DNA of 64,000 nucleotides from the NCBI RefSeq assembly GCF_028069655.1, contig NZ_JAMCOS010000001.1, positions 4,122,001 through 4,186,000 on the forward strand, given 5' to 3'. A model generated the notes under the pieces. It had not been told where the DNA came from, searched no databases, and saw only the letters and a program-made list of their open reading frames with translations. Origin of the DNA: Acidovorax sp. NCPPB 4044 (GTDB taxonomy: Bacteria > Pseudomonadota > Gammaproteobacteria > Burkholderiales > Burkholderiaceae_C). The stretch's first letter is position 1; every line of letters begins with the position of its first letter. This document shows positions 1-8,337 of this stretch, one piece after another. The position numbers and the translations under genes were made by a program.

Positions 1-1446
1 CCGCGCCAGCGCCCGGAAAGCCCCCTCCAGCGTGGGGTGGCGGAAGACGTAACCGCTGGCGGCGGCGCGCACCGGCACCGCGCGCTGGCCGCACAGGAGC
101 AGCTCCGACATCTCGCCCAGGGCCGCGCGCAGCAGCCAGGCGGGCAGCCGCAGGCGGAGCCCCCGGCCGAACGAGGCGGCCAGCGCCGCGGCGAAGGCGC
201 GCTGCGACGGCACCACCGGCGCCACGGCGTTCACCGCGCCCGACAGCCGCGGCTGCCGGCACGCATGGAGGATGAGCCCCACCGCGTCGTCGCGGTGGAT
301 CCACGGCACCGGCTGGCGGCCGTGGCCCAGCACGGCCCCCAGGCCCCAGCGCGCGGCCAGGGCCTGTGCCGGGTAGGCGCCTCCGTCCGCACCCAGCACG
401 ATTCCCAGCCGCAGGCAGACCACGCGCACGCCCAGTGCCTCGGCGCGCAAGGCCTCCTGCTCGATGCGCGCGCACAGGTCCGACTGGAAGCGCCCGGGCT
501 GGGGGGCATGGCCCTCGCGCAGGACAGCGCCACCCTCCGGCACGCCGTAGAACCCCACCGCGGATGCCCCGACCAGCACCTGGGGACGCCGGTGCAGCCG
601 CGCGATGAGGTCCCGCAGCGCCCGGGCGGTCTCCACCCGGCTGTCCACCAGCTGCCGGCGGCGGCGCGGGGACCAGGGCAGGCCCAGGATGGGCGCGCCG
701 GCCAGGTGCACCACGGCAGCGATGGCGGTCTCGGGGGGGATGTCGTCCAGCCGGTCCACGGCCCAGACGCCCGGCCCGAAGGCCGCGCGCGCCTGCAGCG
801 GATCGCGCGTGGCCACGATCACGCGGTGGCCTTCCTGCCGCAGCCGTTGCACCAGCGCCGAGCCGACGAATCCCGTGCCACCGGTCACCAGGACCGCGGG
901 CCCCCGGGCCAGCGGTGGCGGCGTGACAGACGCTGCGGCCTCGGCCCGCGCCACGCCGCGCAGCCGGTGGACGGCCAGCGCGTTGCGCACGCTCCAGGCC
1001 AGCACCACGGTGCCCGCCAGGGTGAAGAGCAGCGACCACGCGCCGTGCCCGGCCACCCCCACGGCGGTGGGCAGCGCGGCCTGCGCGGCGAACAGCGGCG
1101 CGATCACGCCCACCAGCACGCCGTAGCTGACGGTCAGCAAGGTGTGCAGCACGCGTTCGGCCGGCGGCAGGCGGCGGCTGCGGTCTTCCTCCAGAAAATC
1201 CGCCGCGGTGATGGCGATCTCCACGGCCAGCAGGGTGGCGGGCAGCAGCACCCACGCGCCCTGCCACTGCACCCAGGCGAAGCCGAGGAACAGCAGGCCG
1301 TAGATCGCCTCGCGCAGGGCGTGCAGCAGCAGTTCGTGGCGCGCGGAGGCGCGCTGCGGCAGGCGCGCCTGCCATTCGTGGTGCCAGAGGTTGTCGAAGG
1401 CGCCCATCAGGGCCTGGACGGTCAGAACGATGAAAACGGCAGTCAT
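1..1446 (-). CDS. Membrane-domain/TIGR01777-type NAD(P)-dependent epimerase fusion (3' part cut by window edge)
   Basis: The reading frame opens at ATG 1446 and runs off the left edge, so about 482 residues are visible and the C-terminus is missing. The first 160 or so residues are hydrophobic with several membrane segments. A Rossmann-fold SDR domain follows: VTGGTGFVGSALV (nucleotide-binding glycines), then VHLAGAP and a SAVGFYG segment typical of the TIGR01777/YfcH family. The start overlaps the stop of the upstream DUF4166 gene (ATGA), so the two are translationally coupled. Family members are NAD(P)-dependent epimerases or dehydratases of mostly unknown substrate. Fusion to a membrane domain suggests action at the inner membrane, which is inference. 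Confidence 0.85.
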   Translation of the reverse strand, partial: MTAVFIVLTVQALMGAFDNLWHHEWQARLPQRASARHELLLHALREAIYGLLFLGFAWVQWQGAWVLLPATLLAVEIAITAADFLEEDRSRRLPPAERVLHTLLTVSYGVLVGVIAPLFAAQAALPTAVGVAGHGAWSLLFTLAGTVVLAWSVRNALAVHRLRGVARAEAAASVTPPPLARGPAVLVTGGTGFVGSALVQRLRQEGHRVIVATRDPLQARAAFGPGVWAVDRLDDIPPETAIAAVVHLAGAPILGLPWSPRRRRQLVDSRVETARALRDLIARLHRRPQVLVGASAVGFYGVPEGGAVLREGHAPQPGRFQSDLCARIEQEALRAEALGVRVVCLRLGIVLGADGGAYPAQALAARWGLGAVLGHGRQPVPWIHRDDAVGLILHACRQPRLSGAVNAVAPVVPSQRAFAAALAASFGRGLRLRLPAWLLRAALGEMSELLLCGQRAVPVRAAASGYVFRHPTLEGAFRALAR

Positions 1447-2090
1447 GGCAGAAACTCCTCGGGGTCGGCGAACACGCCGGTCTGGTGGAAGGTGCAGCCC
1501 CACAGCGGGTGGCGCATTTCCAGGGTGAAGGCGAAGCGGCCCGCGCCCAGGTCGCGGTGCTCGACGCGGCAGGTGCCCGGCGTGAGCACCGCCGGGATGG
1601 GCAGGCGCAGCGGCCCCACGGCCAGGAAGTACCGGCGGCTCAGGAACACCAGGGCCCCGGCTTCCTCGCGCACTTCCAGCACCATCGACAGGCCGCCGTC
1701 CGTGCGCTCCTGCACCCGGCCATCCGCGCCGAGCGACTTGGTGGACCGCACCACATGCACCGGAGCGCCGGGCACCTGCAGGTGCCGCTCCCACACCACC
1801 CCGCCACGGCCATCGCCCTGCACGCGGACCTGGACGGGAACGCCCGCGCGGCACAGCGGCGCGAGGGGGCTCTTCAGGCAGCGTGCGAGCCATGCGAAAC
1901 CACGGCCCACCCGCGAGCAGCGCAGGGCCATGGAACCTTCGTAGACAGCCGCCGGGTGCCCGGCCGCAAAGCGGCGCCGGACGGCGGGGGCCAGGCGCGA
2001 CCAGCCGGCGGACCCGAGGACGGCCGCCAGGTCCAGCGTATGGGGTTGTGCCGCGGCGCCGGTGGAGGGATGGGTGGATGGGGTGCTCAT
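1443..2090 (-). CDS. DUF4166 domain protein
   Basis: 215 residues from the ATG at 2090; an in-frame ATG at 2114 would add eight residues. The protein matches the DUF4166 pattern by eye: a middle part with a conserved LSRRYFLAVGPLRLPIP stretch, and a C-terminal half ending in MRHPLWGCTFHQTGVF. No signal peptide or catalytic motif is seen. DUF4166 proteins commonly sit beside TIGR01777 epimerases, as here, where the stop codon overlaps the start of the epimerase gene. Their biochemical role is unknown. A role together with the epimerase in envelope or lipid modification is only inferred from context. Confidence 0.8.
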   Translation of the reverse strand: MSTPSTHPSTGAAAQPHTLDLAAVLGSAGWSRLAPAVRRRFAAGHPAAVYEGSMALRCSRVGRGFAWLARCLKSPLAPLCRAGVPVQVRVQGDGRGGVVWERHLQVPGAPVHVVRSTKSLGADGRVQERTDGGLSMVLEVREEAGALVFLSRRYFLAVGPLRLPIPAVLTPGTCRVEHRDLGAGRFAFTLEMRHPLWGCTFHQTGVFADPEEFLP

Positions 2091-2130
2091 GCCATGTCTG
2101 GATGCACACCGCATACCAGCCCGCAACCCG

Positions 2131-2144
2131 TTGATTCCATTCAA
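2131..2144. promoter_or_regulatory. FNR-like dyad between divergent genes
   Basis: TTGATTCCATTCAA matches the FNR/ANR consensus TTGAT-N4-ATCAA at nine of ten defined positions. It lies 41 bases upstream of the DUF4166 start and 73 bases upstream of the histidine kinase start. The stretch around it is clearly AT-richer than its surroundings, as expected for a divergent promoter. A second dyad with CCTGT and ACAGG arms lies at about 2157-2178. A single near-match can arise by chance. Confidence 0.3.
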
Positions 2145-2216
2145 TATTTTTCTCAACCTGTCAACGCGGTATACAGGCTGCGGGACCGGCCTGCCCACTG
2201 CGTTTACAGTCCGCCG

Positions 2217-4019
2217 ATGGCCATCCACATCGCACTCGCCCTGGCATTGATCGAGACGCTCGCGCTCTCCGCGGCGTTGCTCGCCTGGGCCCGGCAGGTG
2301 GAAGGCGCGCGGCTGCTGTCGGTGTTCCTGCTCGGCGTCGCGCTGTGGATCGTGGGCAACGAGTTGCCCAATTGGGCGGGCATCCGGACCGCGCCCTGGG
2401 CCATGGCGCTGCTGGCCAGCGTGCCGCTCACGTCGGCCGCCTTCATGCACTTCTGCGCGCTTTTCACGGGCTGGCGCCCCGGGCCGCGGGTGCTGTCCGC
2501 GATCTACGGGCTGGCCGCGGCGGCGGTGCTGCTGTCGCTGAACCGCTCGCCCGGGGAGTTCCGGCACTTTCCGGCGTTCACGGGGCTGGAATGGGTGGTG
2601 GTGCCCAATCGCACGGGCTGGACCACCAGCCTGGTCTGGGCGGGCCTGGCGACCGGCGGGCTGCTGCTGCTGGCGCGCGGTTTCTGGCGCAGCCGTTCGG
2701 CCACCAAACGCCGGCAGATCGCCGCCGTGGCGGTGTCGTGCGGCTGGGGGCTCATGTGCATCTCGGGCTTCGGCTTCGCCGCGCTCGGCATCGCGCAGTA
2801 CCCCTGGCAGGTGCTGGCGTTTCCTGCCTACCCCGTGATCCTGGTGTACGGCATCCTGCGCTACCGGGTCTTCATGGCCAACGTCTGGGCTCGCAGGGCG
2901 CTGGCCTGGGCCCTGCTGACCGGCCTGGGGCTGCTGGCGGTGCCGCTGTCGCTGCTGCTGCCCGTCGAATCGCGCTGGGTGACGGCGGCCGTGGTGGCGG
3001 CCGTCTGCCTGTCGCTCGGCGGGCCGGCGCGGCGGCTGGCCGAGCGCATCGTCTATCCCGGCGGCACGCCCACGGCCGAAGACCTGCACCGGTGGCGCGG
3101 CACGCTCTCGGCCGCCGATTCGCTGGAGCAGCTCGCGCAGGAGGCCGCCTGCCTGCTGTCGGGCCGCATGGGGCTGGCGGTGCAGGTGCGCGTGGGGGAC
3201 GGCGGCCCGGCCATCGACCCGCAGGCGCCCGCGCTGCGCTGCCACCGCGCTGCCGATGCCGGCTGGCGCACCGTGCTGCAGGGGTTCGAGCAGGCGCCGC
3301 CCGGCCCGCAGCACCTTGCGGAACTGTTCGGCACGGTGCTGGCCGACGCCGCCGCGCAGGTGGAGCGCGCCGCCGCCGCCGGCCAGCGCGAGCGCGAACG
3401 CCAGACACAGGCGCGCCTGGCCGAGCTGGGTGCGCTGGCCGCCACCGTGGCCCACGACGTGCGCAACCCGCTCAACATCATCGCCATGGCCGCGGCGTTC
3501 TCCGCGCCCGATACCCGGCAGGAGATCCAGGCGCAGATCGCACGCATCTCCCGCCTCGCGGACGACCTGCTGGACTACGCCCGCCCCTGGCAGATCCGCC
3601 CCGAGCCGATGGACCTGAGCGCCTGGCTGCGCGACACGCTGCGGCACCTGCCGGACGTGGAACGCGGCCCCGGGCTGGGCGTGCCGATCCCCCTCACCGC
3701 CGACCCCGCCCGGCTGGACCAGGCCGTGACCAACCTGCTCGCCAACGCACGCTCCGCCGCCGCCGGCCGACGCGTCCACATCGATGCCGAGCGCACCGCC
3801 GCCGGCGTGCAGGTGCATGTCTGCGACGACGGCCCCGGCGTGCCGGCCGACCTGCGCGACCGCCTCTTCCAGCCGTTCGCGTCGCGCAGCCCCGGGGGCA
3901 CCGGGCTGGGCCTGCCCATCGTGGCCCGCACCATGGCCGCGCACGGGGGCTCGGTGGCGCTCACCGAGCGCCCACCCTGGTCCACCTGCTTCACCCTGAC
4001 CTTCCCCGACCCCGCATGA
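2217..4019 (+). CDS. Membrane sensor histidine kinase
   Basis: 600 residues. The N-terminal ~290 residues hold about seven to eight hydrophobic helices and no recognisable periplasmic domain, like 7TM-type sensor kinases. The kinase core has all boxes: H-box VAHDVRNPLNII with the phosphoacceptor His about residue 413, N-box NLLANARSA, G1 DDGPGVP and G2 GGTGLGLPI. The start ATG at 2217 gives an immediate hydrophobic helix. The last codon overlaps the start of the response regulator (ATGA), so they form a two-gene operon. The signal is unknown. The pairing of a 7TM kinase with a sigma-54 regulator resembles the PrsK/PrsR arrangement, but no PEP-CTERM genes are nearby. Confidence 0.93.
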   Translation: MAIHIALALALIETLALSAALLAWARQVEGARLLSVFLLGVALWIVGNELPNWAGIRTAPWAMALLASVPLTSAAFMHFCALFTGWRPGPRVLSAIYGLAAAAVLLSLNRSPGEFRHFPAFTGLEWVVVPNRTGWTTSLVWAGLATGGLLLLARGFWRSRSATKRRQIAAVAVSCGWGLMCISGFGFAALGIAQYPWQVLAFPAYPVILVYGILRYRVFMANVWARRALAWALLTGLGLLAVPLSLLLPVESRWVTAAVVAAVCLSLGGPARRLAERIVYPGGTPTAEDLHRWRGTLSAADSLEQLAQEAACLLSGRMGLAVQVRVGDGGPAIDPQAPALRCHRAADAGWRTVLQGFEQAPPGPQHLAELFGTVLADAAAQVERAAAAGQRERERQTQARLAELGALAATVAHDVRNPLNIIAMAAAFSAPDTRQEIQAQIARISRLADDLLDYARPWQIRPEPMDLSAWLRDTLRHLPDVERGPGLGVPIPLTADPARLDQAVTNLLANARSAAAGRRVHIDAERTAAGVQVHVCDDGPGVPADLRDRLFQPFASRSPGGTGLGLPIVARTMAAHGGSVALTERPPWSTCFTLTFPDPA

Positions 4020-5416
4020 CCACTCGCCCTGCCATCGGACACATCCTGCTCGTGGACGACGAGCCCGCCTACCAGCGGCTCGGCAGCTCCTTCCTGCGCG
4101 AACTGGGGCACCGCGTCAGCGTCGCCGGAGACGCGGACGAGGCGATCCGCACCTTCGAGGAAGACCCCGCCCACGTCGTGCTGCTGGACCTGGCCATGCC
4201 GCCCCGCATGGACCCCGAGGCGGGGCTGGACCTCATCGCCCGCTTCGCCAACGCCGTGGTCGTCGTGGTCAGCGGCCACGGGGAGCGGGCGCTGGCCCTG
4301 CGGGCCGCGGAGCGCGGCGCCTGGGATTTCCTCACCAAGCCCATCGACCCGGACATGCTCCGCTTCGTCGTGTCGCGCGCCCTGCACAAGGCCCGGCTGG
4401 ATGCCGAACTGCGCGAGCTGCGCACCCGCGGCGCTCCCGGCGAGGACCTGGGCATCGTCGGCCAGACGCCGGCCGCGCAGCAGTTGCGGTCCATGGTGCG
4501 CCGCGTGGCCGGCACCTCGGTCAACGTGATGGTGCTGGGCCCGACGGGCACCGGCAAGGAACTGGTGGCGCGCGCCCTGCACCAGTGCAGCGGCCGCAGC
4601 GCCGGCCCGATGGCCGTGATCCACTGCGGGGCACTCTCGGCGGAGTTGCTGGAGAGCGAGCTGTTCGGCCACCTCAAGGGCAGCTTCACCGGCGCGCACC
4701 GCGACCAGCCCGGGCTGCTGGAAACCGCCCACGGCGGCACGCTGTTCCTCGACGAAGTGGGCGAGATGCCGCTGCCGATGCAGGTGAAGCTGCTGCGCTT
4801 CCTGCAGGAGGGCACGTTCGTGCCGGTCGGCGGCCGCGAGACGAAGCGCGCCGACGTGCGCGTGGTTTCTGCCACGCACCGCGACCTCGAAGGCATGGCG
4901 CGCGACGGAGCCTTTCGCGAAGACCTGTTCTACCGGCTCAAGGGCGTGGTGCTGCGGCTGCCCGCGCTGGCCGAGCGGACGGCCGATGTGCCGTTGCTGG
5001 CCGCGCACTTTCTGCACCGCGCGGCGCCGGGGGCCGCATTCACCGCCGATGCGCAGGCCTGGCTGGCCGCGGCGGCGTGGCCGGGCAACGTGCGGCAACT
5101 GCGTGCGGTGGTCGAATCCGCTGCCGCGCTGATTGCACCGGGCTCGGCCCGCGTCGATGCCGGCCTGCTGCGGTTCGCGAGCGGCGAGAGCCAGGAGCTG
5201 CCGGAGCCGGAATCGGAACCGGGTCCGGACAGCGCCCCGGGCCACGGCGCGGCCCCCTCCCCGGGCGCGCTGGACGCCGCCATCCAGGAACTGGAAACGC
5301 GCATGCTGCGGGACACGCTGCAGGCCTGCGGCGGCAACCAGTCCGAAGCCGCACGGCGCCTGGGCATCTCGCGCGTGGGGCTCATCAAGAAGCTCGCACG
5401 GCTCGGGCTGCGGTAG
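4016..5416 (+). CDS. Sigma-54-dependent response regulator (NtrC family)
   Basis: 466 residues in three domains. The receiver (1-125) has an acidic pocket at LLVDDE, phosphoacceptor Asp58 in [10 protein letters not shown] and Lys in FLTKPID. The AAA+ domain (about 145-380) has Walker A GPTGTGKE (175-182), Walker [12 protein letters not shown] and arginine-finger region DLFYRLKG. The C-terminal Fis-type helix-turn-helix contains [21 protein letters not shown]. It should activate sigma-54 promoters when phosphorylated by the overlapping upstream kinase. The sigma-54 contact loop reads GSFTGA (222-227) instead of GAFTGA. A Glu/Pro-rich linker precedes the DNA-binding domain. Confidence 0.95.
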   Translation: MTTRPAIGHILLVDDEPAYQRLGSSFLRELGHRVSVAGDADEAIRTFEEDPAHVVLLDLAMPPRMDPEAGLDLIARFANAVVVVVSGHGERALALRAAERGAWDFLTKPIDPDMLRFVVSRALHKARLDAELRELRTRGAPGEDLGIVGQTPAAQQLRSMVRRVAGTSVNVMVLGPTGTGKELVARALHQCSGRSAGPMAVIHCGALSAELLESELFGHLKGSFTGAHRDQPGLLETAHGGTLFLDEVGEMPLPMQVKLLRFLQEGTFVPVGGRETKRADVRVVSATHRDLEGMARDGAFREDLFYRLKGVVLRLPALAERTADVPLLAAHFLHRAAPGAAFTADAQAWLAAAAWPGNVRQLRAVVESAAALIAPGSARVDAGLLRFASGESQELPEPESEPGPDSAPGHGAAPSPGALDAAIQELETRMLRDTLQACGGNQSEAARRLGISRVGLIKKLARLGLR

Positions 5417-5481
5417 CGCGAATAGGACTGCTGCAAACCCGTTCCGGGCATCCCTTCCCACCCGCCAGAAAGGACATTGGA

Positions 5482-5871
5482 ATGATCGACCACACCGGCA
5501 TCGCCGTCTCCGACTTCGAGACCAGCAAGGCGTTCTACGCCCAGGCGCTCGCGCCGCTCGGCTACCGATTGCTCATGGAAGTGAGCGCCGCCATGACGGG
5601 CAGCACCGACATGGCCGGTTTCGGCGAGCCGCCGAAGACCGATTTCTGGATCGGCAGCGGCGGCCCGAACCGCCCCCCCATCCACGTGGCCTTCCGCGCC
5701 GCCAACCGCGCCGCGGTGGACGCGTTCCATGCCGCGGCGCTGGCCGCGGGCGGCACCGACAACGGCGCGCCGGGCGTGCGGCCGCACTACCACCCGCATT
5801 ACTACGGCGCGTTCGTGCGCGACCCGGACGGGCACAACATCGAAGCGGTGTGCCACGCGGCGCCGGAGTGA
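5482..5871 (+). CDS. VOC family (glyoxalase/bleomycin-resistance fold) protein
   Basis: 129 residues. It begins MIDHTGIAVSDFETSKAFY, the usual first beta-alpha module of the vicinal oxygen chelate fold with a metal-type His at position 4. It ends with DPDGHNIEAVCH, the usual second module, whose Glu is a common metal ligand. A His-rich stretch HYHPHYYGAF lies before it. Members are small metal-dependent lyases or dioxygenases, or resistance proteins; the substrate cannot be told from sequence. An AGAAAGGA Shine-Dalgarno sequence precedes the ATG. It lies 65 bases after the response regulator gene in the same direction. Confidence 0.85.
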   Translation: MIDHTGIAVSDFETSKAFYAQALAPLGYRLLMEVSAAMTGSTDMAGFGEPPKTDFWIGSGGPNRPPIHVAFRAANRAAVDAFHAAALAAGGTDNGAPGVRPHYHPHYYGAFVRDPDGHNIEAVCHAAPE

Positions 5872-5922
5872 GCGCAGGAGCACCCGGCCGACGCCATGGC
5901 AGCCCCGGCCGGGTTCGCGACC

Positions 5923-7251
5923 TCAGGACCGCCAGCGGTTGCGGGCCTGGTCTGCGAATGACTGCTGGGCACGCATGGTCTGCTCCATCATCCGCACCGC
6001 CTCATCGGTCGCCTGCGTCACCGTACTACGGCTGTGGCCGTATGCGGCCGGCGCATGCCAGGGATGGTGCGCCGAGTGGGGCGGCGATGCGTACAGGCCC
6101 CCTGCAGGAAACCCGTCCAGCGGGGGGCCGACATGCGGCGGAGGGAACCCGCCCAGCGGTGGCGCTCCATACGTCAGGCCCACGTCCTGGCGCCAAGCGA
6201 AGTGCTCGACCGATTCGGTGCCGGACAGATCACGGCCGAACTTCTTCTGCGCGGCCCAATCCGCTACCGATTCGGTTCCCGACAGGTCACGGCCCCAGTC
6301 CTTCTCCAGGGCCCAGTCAGCCACCGACTCCGTTCCCGACAGATCCCGGCCCCAATCCTTCTCGGCGAGCCAGTCCTCTACCGTTTCCTGGACCAAGCCA
6401 TCGGTCCAGTGCGGCTCTGATGGTTCCGGGACGTAGGACCCGCCCGGGTCCTGAAGCTCCGGACTCCATGGGGGCGCCGATGGAGCCCACGCGCCGTCCG
6501 CATGGGGACTGCGCGGCGGCGTCGAAAGAGCGAACGGTGGCATGCCCGGCTGGTTTCGGACGCCATCCTTCTCGGCAAACCAGTCGTCCAGGCTTTGCGT
6601 CTTCAGGCTGTCCGTCCAGTGCGGCGCGCGCTGCGACGGTCCTGCTTCTTCCGAGTGGGAGGCCGATGGCGCCAGCGTGTGCCCGCCGAAGGGCCCGGGC
6701 GGGTGCGGCGCGCCACTCCAGGAGGGACGCTGGCCGTGGTGGTGCACCGATGTCGAATGGCTCGGTGAGTACGGGGGCTCCGCCGAGGCGCCCCGCCCAG
6801 GGCGGAGATGGGCACCCGGTGGCGAGCCATAGCGATCACCGTGCACGGGCTGCTGTCCGCTGCGCTGCCCGTGCAGTGAGAAACGTGAAAAGGAATCTTC
6901 GATGGACGCGTGCAGGGGTGGGCCCGACGGCGTTCGGACGAAGAGAGATTCGCCGCCGCGTGACATCGGCGCCGGGCTCGCCGGGCCATGGCGGTGGGCG
7001 GGTACCGGGGCCCTCGGCTGGCGGCGCATCGAAGCCGGCATGGGGTGGACCGCCGTATCGTTACCGGGCATGGCGGACGGAGCGCGTTGCTGCTGGAGCA
7101 CGGTGAGCCCGCTCAGTCGGGCATCGCCCTGGAGCATGCCTCCGCGGCGCGGCGCGGGTGTGCCGGTGTCCGGTCGGGCGTCGCCCTGTGCCGGGGGCCG
7201 ATCGGCGGGAACGAAGCGCTGCGCGCCGATCTTTCCGTTGTTCGAGAACAT
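5923..7251 (-). CDS. Repeat-containing Pro/His/Ser-rich protein, candidate type III effector
   Basis: 442 residues from ATG 7251, preceded by AAGGA eight bases upstream; an in-frame GTG at 7299 lies inside the predicted -10 element, so it was not chosen. I do not recognise the family. The N-terminal half is disordered-looking, rich in Pro, Ser, Gly, His and Arg, without signal peptide. Residues about 289-346 form tandem 19-residue units with the core EKDWGRDLSGTESVADW, and a diverged copy lies near residue 220 (HWTDSLKTQSLDDWFAEK). A His/Pro/Gly-rich stretch and a helical Gln-rich tail follow. Upstream is a PIP-box-like promoter (7298-7360), the hallmark of HrpX-controlled genes in Xanthomonas, Ralstonia and Acidovorax. 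Effector status is inference. Confidence 0.7.
   Translation of the reverse strand: MFSNNGKIGAQRFVPADRPPAQGDARPDTGTPAPRRGGMLQGDARLSGLTVLQQQRAPSAMPGNDTAVHPMPASMRRQPRAPVPAHRHGPASPAPMSRGGESLFVRTPSGPPLHASIEDSFSRFSLHGQRSGQQPVHGDRYGSPPGAHLRPGRGASAEPPYSPSHSTSVHHHGQRPSWSGAPHPPGPFGGHTLAPSASHSEEAGPSQRAPHWTDSLKTQSLDDWFAEKDGVRNQPGMPPFALSTPPRSPHADGAWAPSAPPWSPELQDPGGSYVPEPSEPHWTDGLVQETVEDWLAEKDWGRDLSGTESVADWALEKDWGRDLSGTESVADWAAQKKFGRDLSGTESVEHFAWRQDVGLTYGAPPLGGFPPPHVGPPLDGFPAGGLYASPPHSAHHPWHAPAAYGHSRSTVTQATDEAVRMMEQTMRAQQSFADQARNRWRS
6215..6385 (-). repeat. Three tandem 57-bp coding repeats
   Basis: Units start at 6215, 6272 and 6329, exactly 57 bases (19 codons) apart. Each encodes a DW-x-x-EK-DWGRDLSGTESV type unit. 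The outermost unit (6215) has diverged, with AAQKKFGRDLSG in place of ALEKDWGRDLSG. Partial further units flank the array on both sides. Confidence 0.9.
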
Positions 7252-7297
7252 GCGTAGGGTCCTTCCAGATGCCGGAGCGCAGCACGCCCGTCGATCC

Positions 7298-7360
7298 ACT
7301 TTAGGCCCCCGAAAGACGGCCGGGCCGGCGGCATGCGAAGCGACTCACACGACAGGCGAA
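7298..7360 (-). promoter_or_regulatory. PIP-box-like HrpX-type promoter
   Basis: On the minus strand TTCGC (7360-7356) is followed after 16 bases by TTCGC (7339-7335). After 31 more bases comes TAAAGT (7303-7298). The known plant-inducible-promoter architecture is TTCGB-N15-TTCGB-N30-32-YANNNT. Both pentamers, the -10 pattern and the -10 spacing fit; only the inter-pentamer spacing is one base too long. The ATG of the repeat protein lies 46 bases downstream of the -10 element. Confidence 0.6.
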
Positions 7361-7448
7361 GAAACGGCCACCGCTTCGTTGGGGCCGCAGGCGACTGCAC
7401 GGCCCGGACTGTGCCATCCCGCACCGCAGTCGCCCGGCCGCAGACACC

Positions 7449-8291
7449 TCAGCGCGCTGCGGCAGGCTCCATGCCGGTGCTGCGCACGATGGAGGCCGCC
7501 GCTGGCGCTGCCAGAAAGCGGATCAGGTGGCGCGCCGCCTCGGGCTCCTGCGCGCCCACGGCCACGCCGGCCGAGAAGAACACGCGCTGCTGCACTTCGT
7601 CAGGCAACGGGCCCACGAACACCAGCTCCTTGAAGGGCAGCAATTCACTGACCTGCTGGAAGCCGATCTCGGCATCGCCGCGCAGCACGACGGCGCCCAC
7701 CCGCTCGCTGAGGATCCTGGTGGCCTTGCCCTTCATCTGCTCCGCCACACCCAGCCGCTGGAACAGCTCGCCCGAGAGGTAGGTGCCGCTGGCGCTGGCG
7801 GAATAGGCGATGGACTTCGCGTTCAGCAGCGTCTGCCGGAGGGCGTCCACGCTGCCGATGTCGGGCACGGGCGTGCCCTTGCGCACGCTCATGCCGATCA
7901 TCGACCGGGCCAGGTCCACGCGGCTGCCCGCCTCGACCTTGCCCTGGGCGGTCAGCGCATCGAGGCCCGTGTCGGCCAGGATGACCACGTCGAAACGCTC
8001 GCCCCGGGCCATGCGGCTGGGGATCGAGTCGGGTGCATTGCCCATCGACGCGCCCCGCGCCGTGACCACCTTGTGGCCCGTGGCCTGCTCATACAGCGGC
8101 ACCAGCTGGTCGTAGGCGGCGGAGAACCCTCCGGAGGTGATGACGCGGATTTCCGCCGCTTGGGCGGCGGACTGCGCGGGACCGCCCCAGGCCAGGGCCA
8201 GCCCGAGGACGGTGCCCAGAAGGGTTCCGAGAAAGCGGCGGCGCAGGGCCGGAGCGGCGCTAGTGGCGGAAGGCGGTGCGGAAGGCTGCAT
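7449..8291 (-). CDS. Periplasmic substrate-binding protein, ModA-like fold
   Basis: 280 residues from ATG 8291. A Sec signal peptide with twin arginines (RRRFLGTLLGTVLGLALAWG) ends near AAQAAE. The mature part starts IRVITSGGFSAAYDQLVPLY, the typical opening of the molybdate/sulfate-type binding fold. FDVVILADTGLDALTAQGK and a SASASGTYLSG ligand-loop segment follow. No permease or ATPase lies nearby, so the ligand is unknown and the protein is an orphan binding protein. The next gene upstream on the same strand encodes another binding protein (46-base gap), so co-transcription is likely. Confidence 0.85.
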   Translation of the reverse strand: MQPSAPPSATSAAPALRRRFLGTLLGTVLGLALAWGGPAQSAAQAAEIRVITSGGFSAAYDQLVPLYEQATGHKVVTARGASMGNAPDSIPSRMARGERFDVVILADTGLDALTAQGKVEAGSRVDLARSMIGMSVRKGTPVPDIGSVDALRQTLLNAKSIAYSASASGTYLSGELFQRLGVAEQMKGKATRILSERVGAVVLRGDAEIGFQQVSELLPFKELVFVGPLPDEVQQRVFFSAGVAVGAQEPEAARHLIRFLAAPAAASIVRSTGMEPAAAR

Positions 8292-8337
8292 GCGATGTCT
8301 CCTGGTGCTTGTCGTGGTGTGCTGCAGCACGGGCGCG

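Noticed and set aside
1485..2216. Long upstream extension of the histidine kinase frame
   Set aside because: The extension covers the DUF4166 gene on the other strand; the natural start at 2217 puts a membrane helix at the N-terminus.
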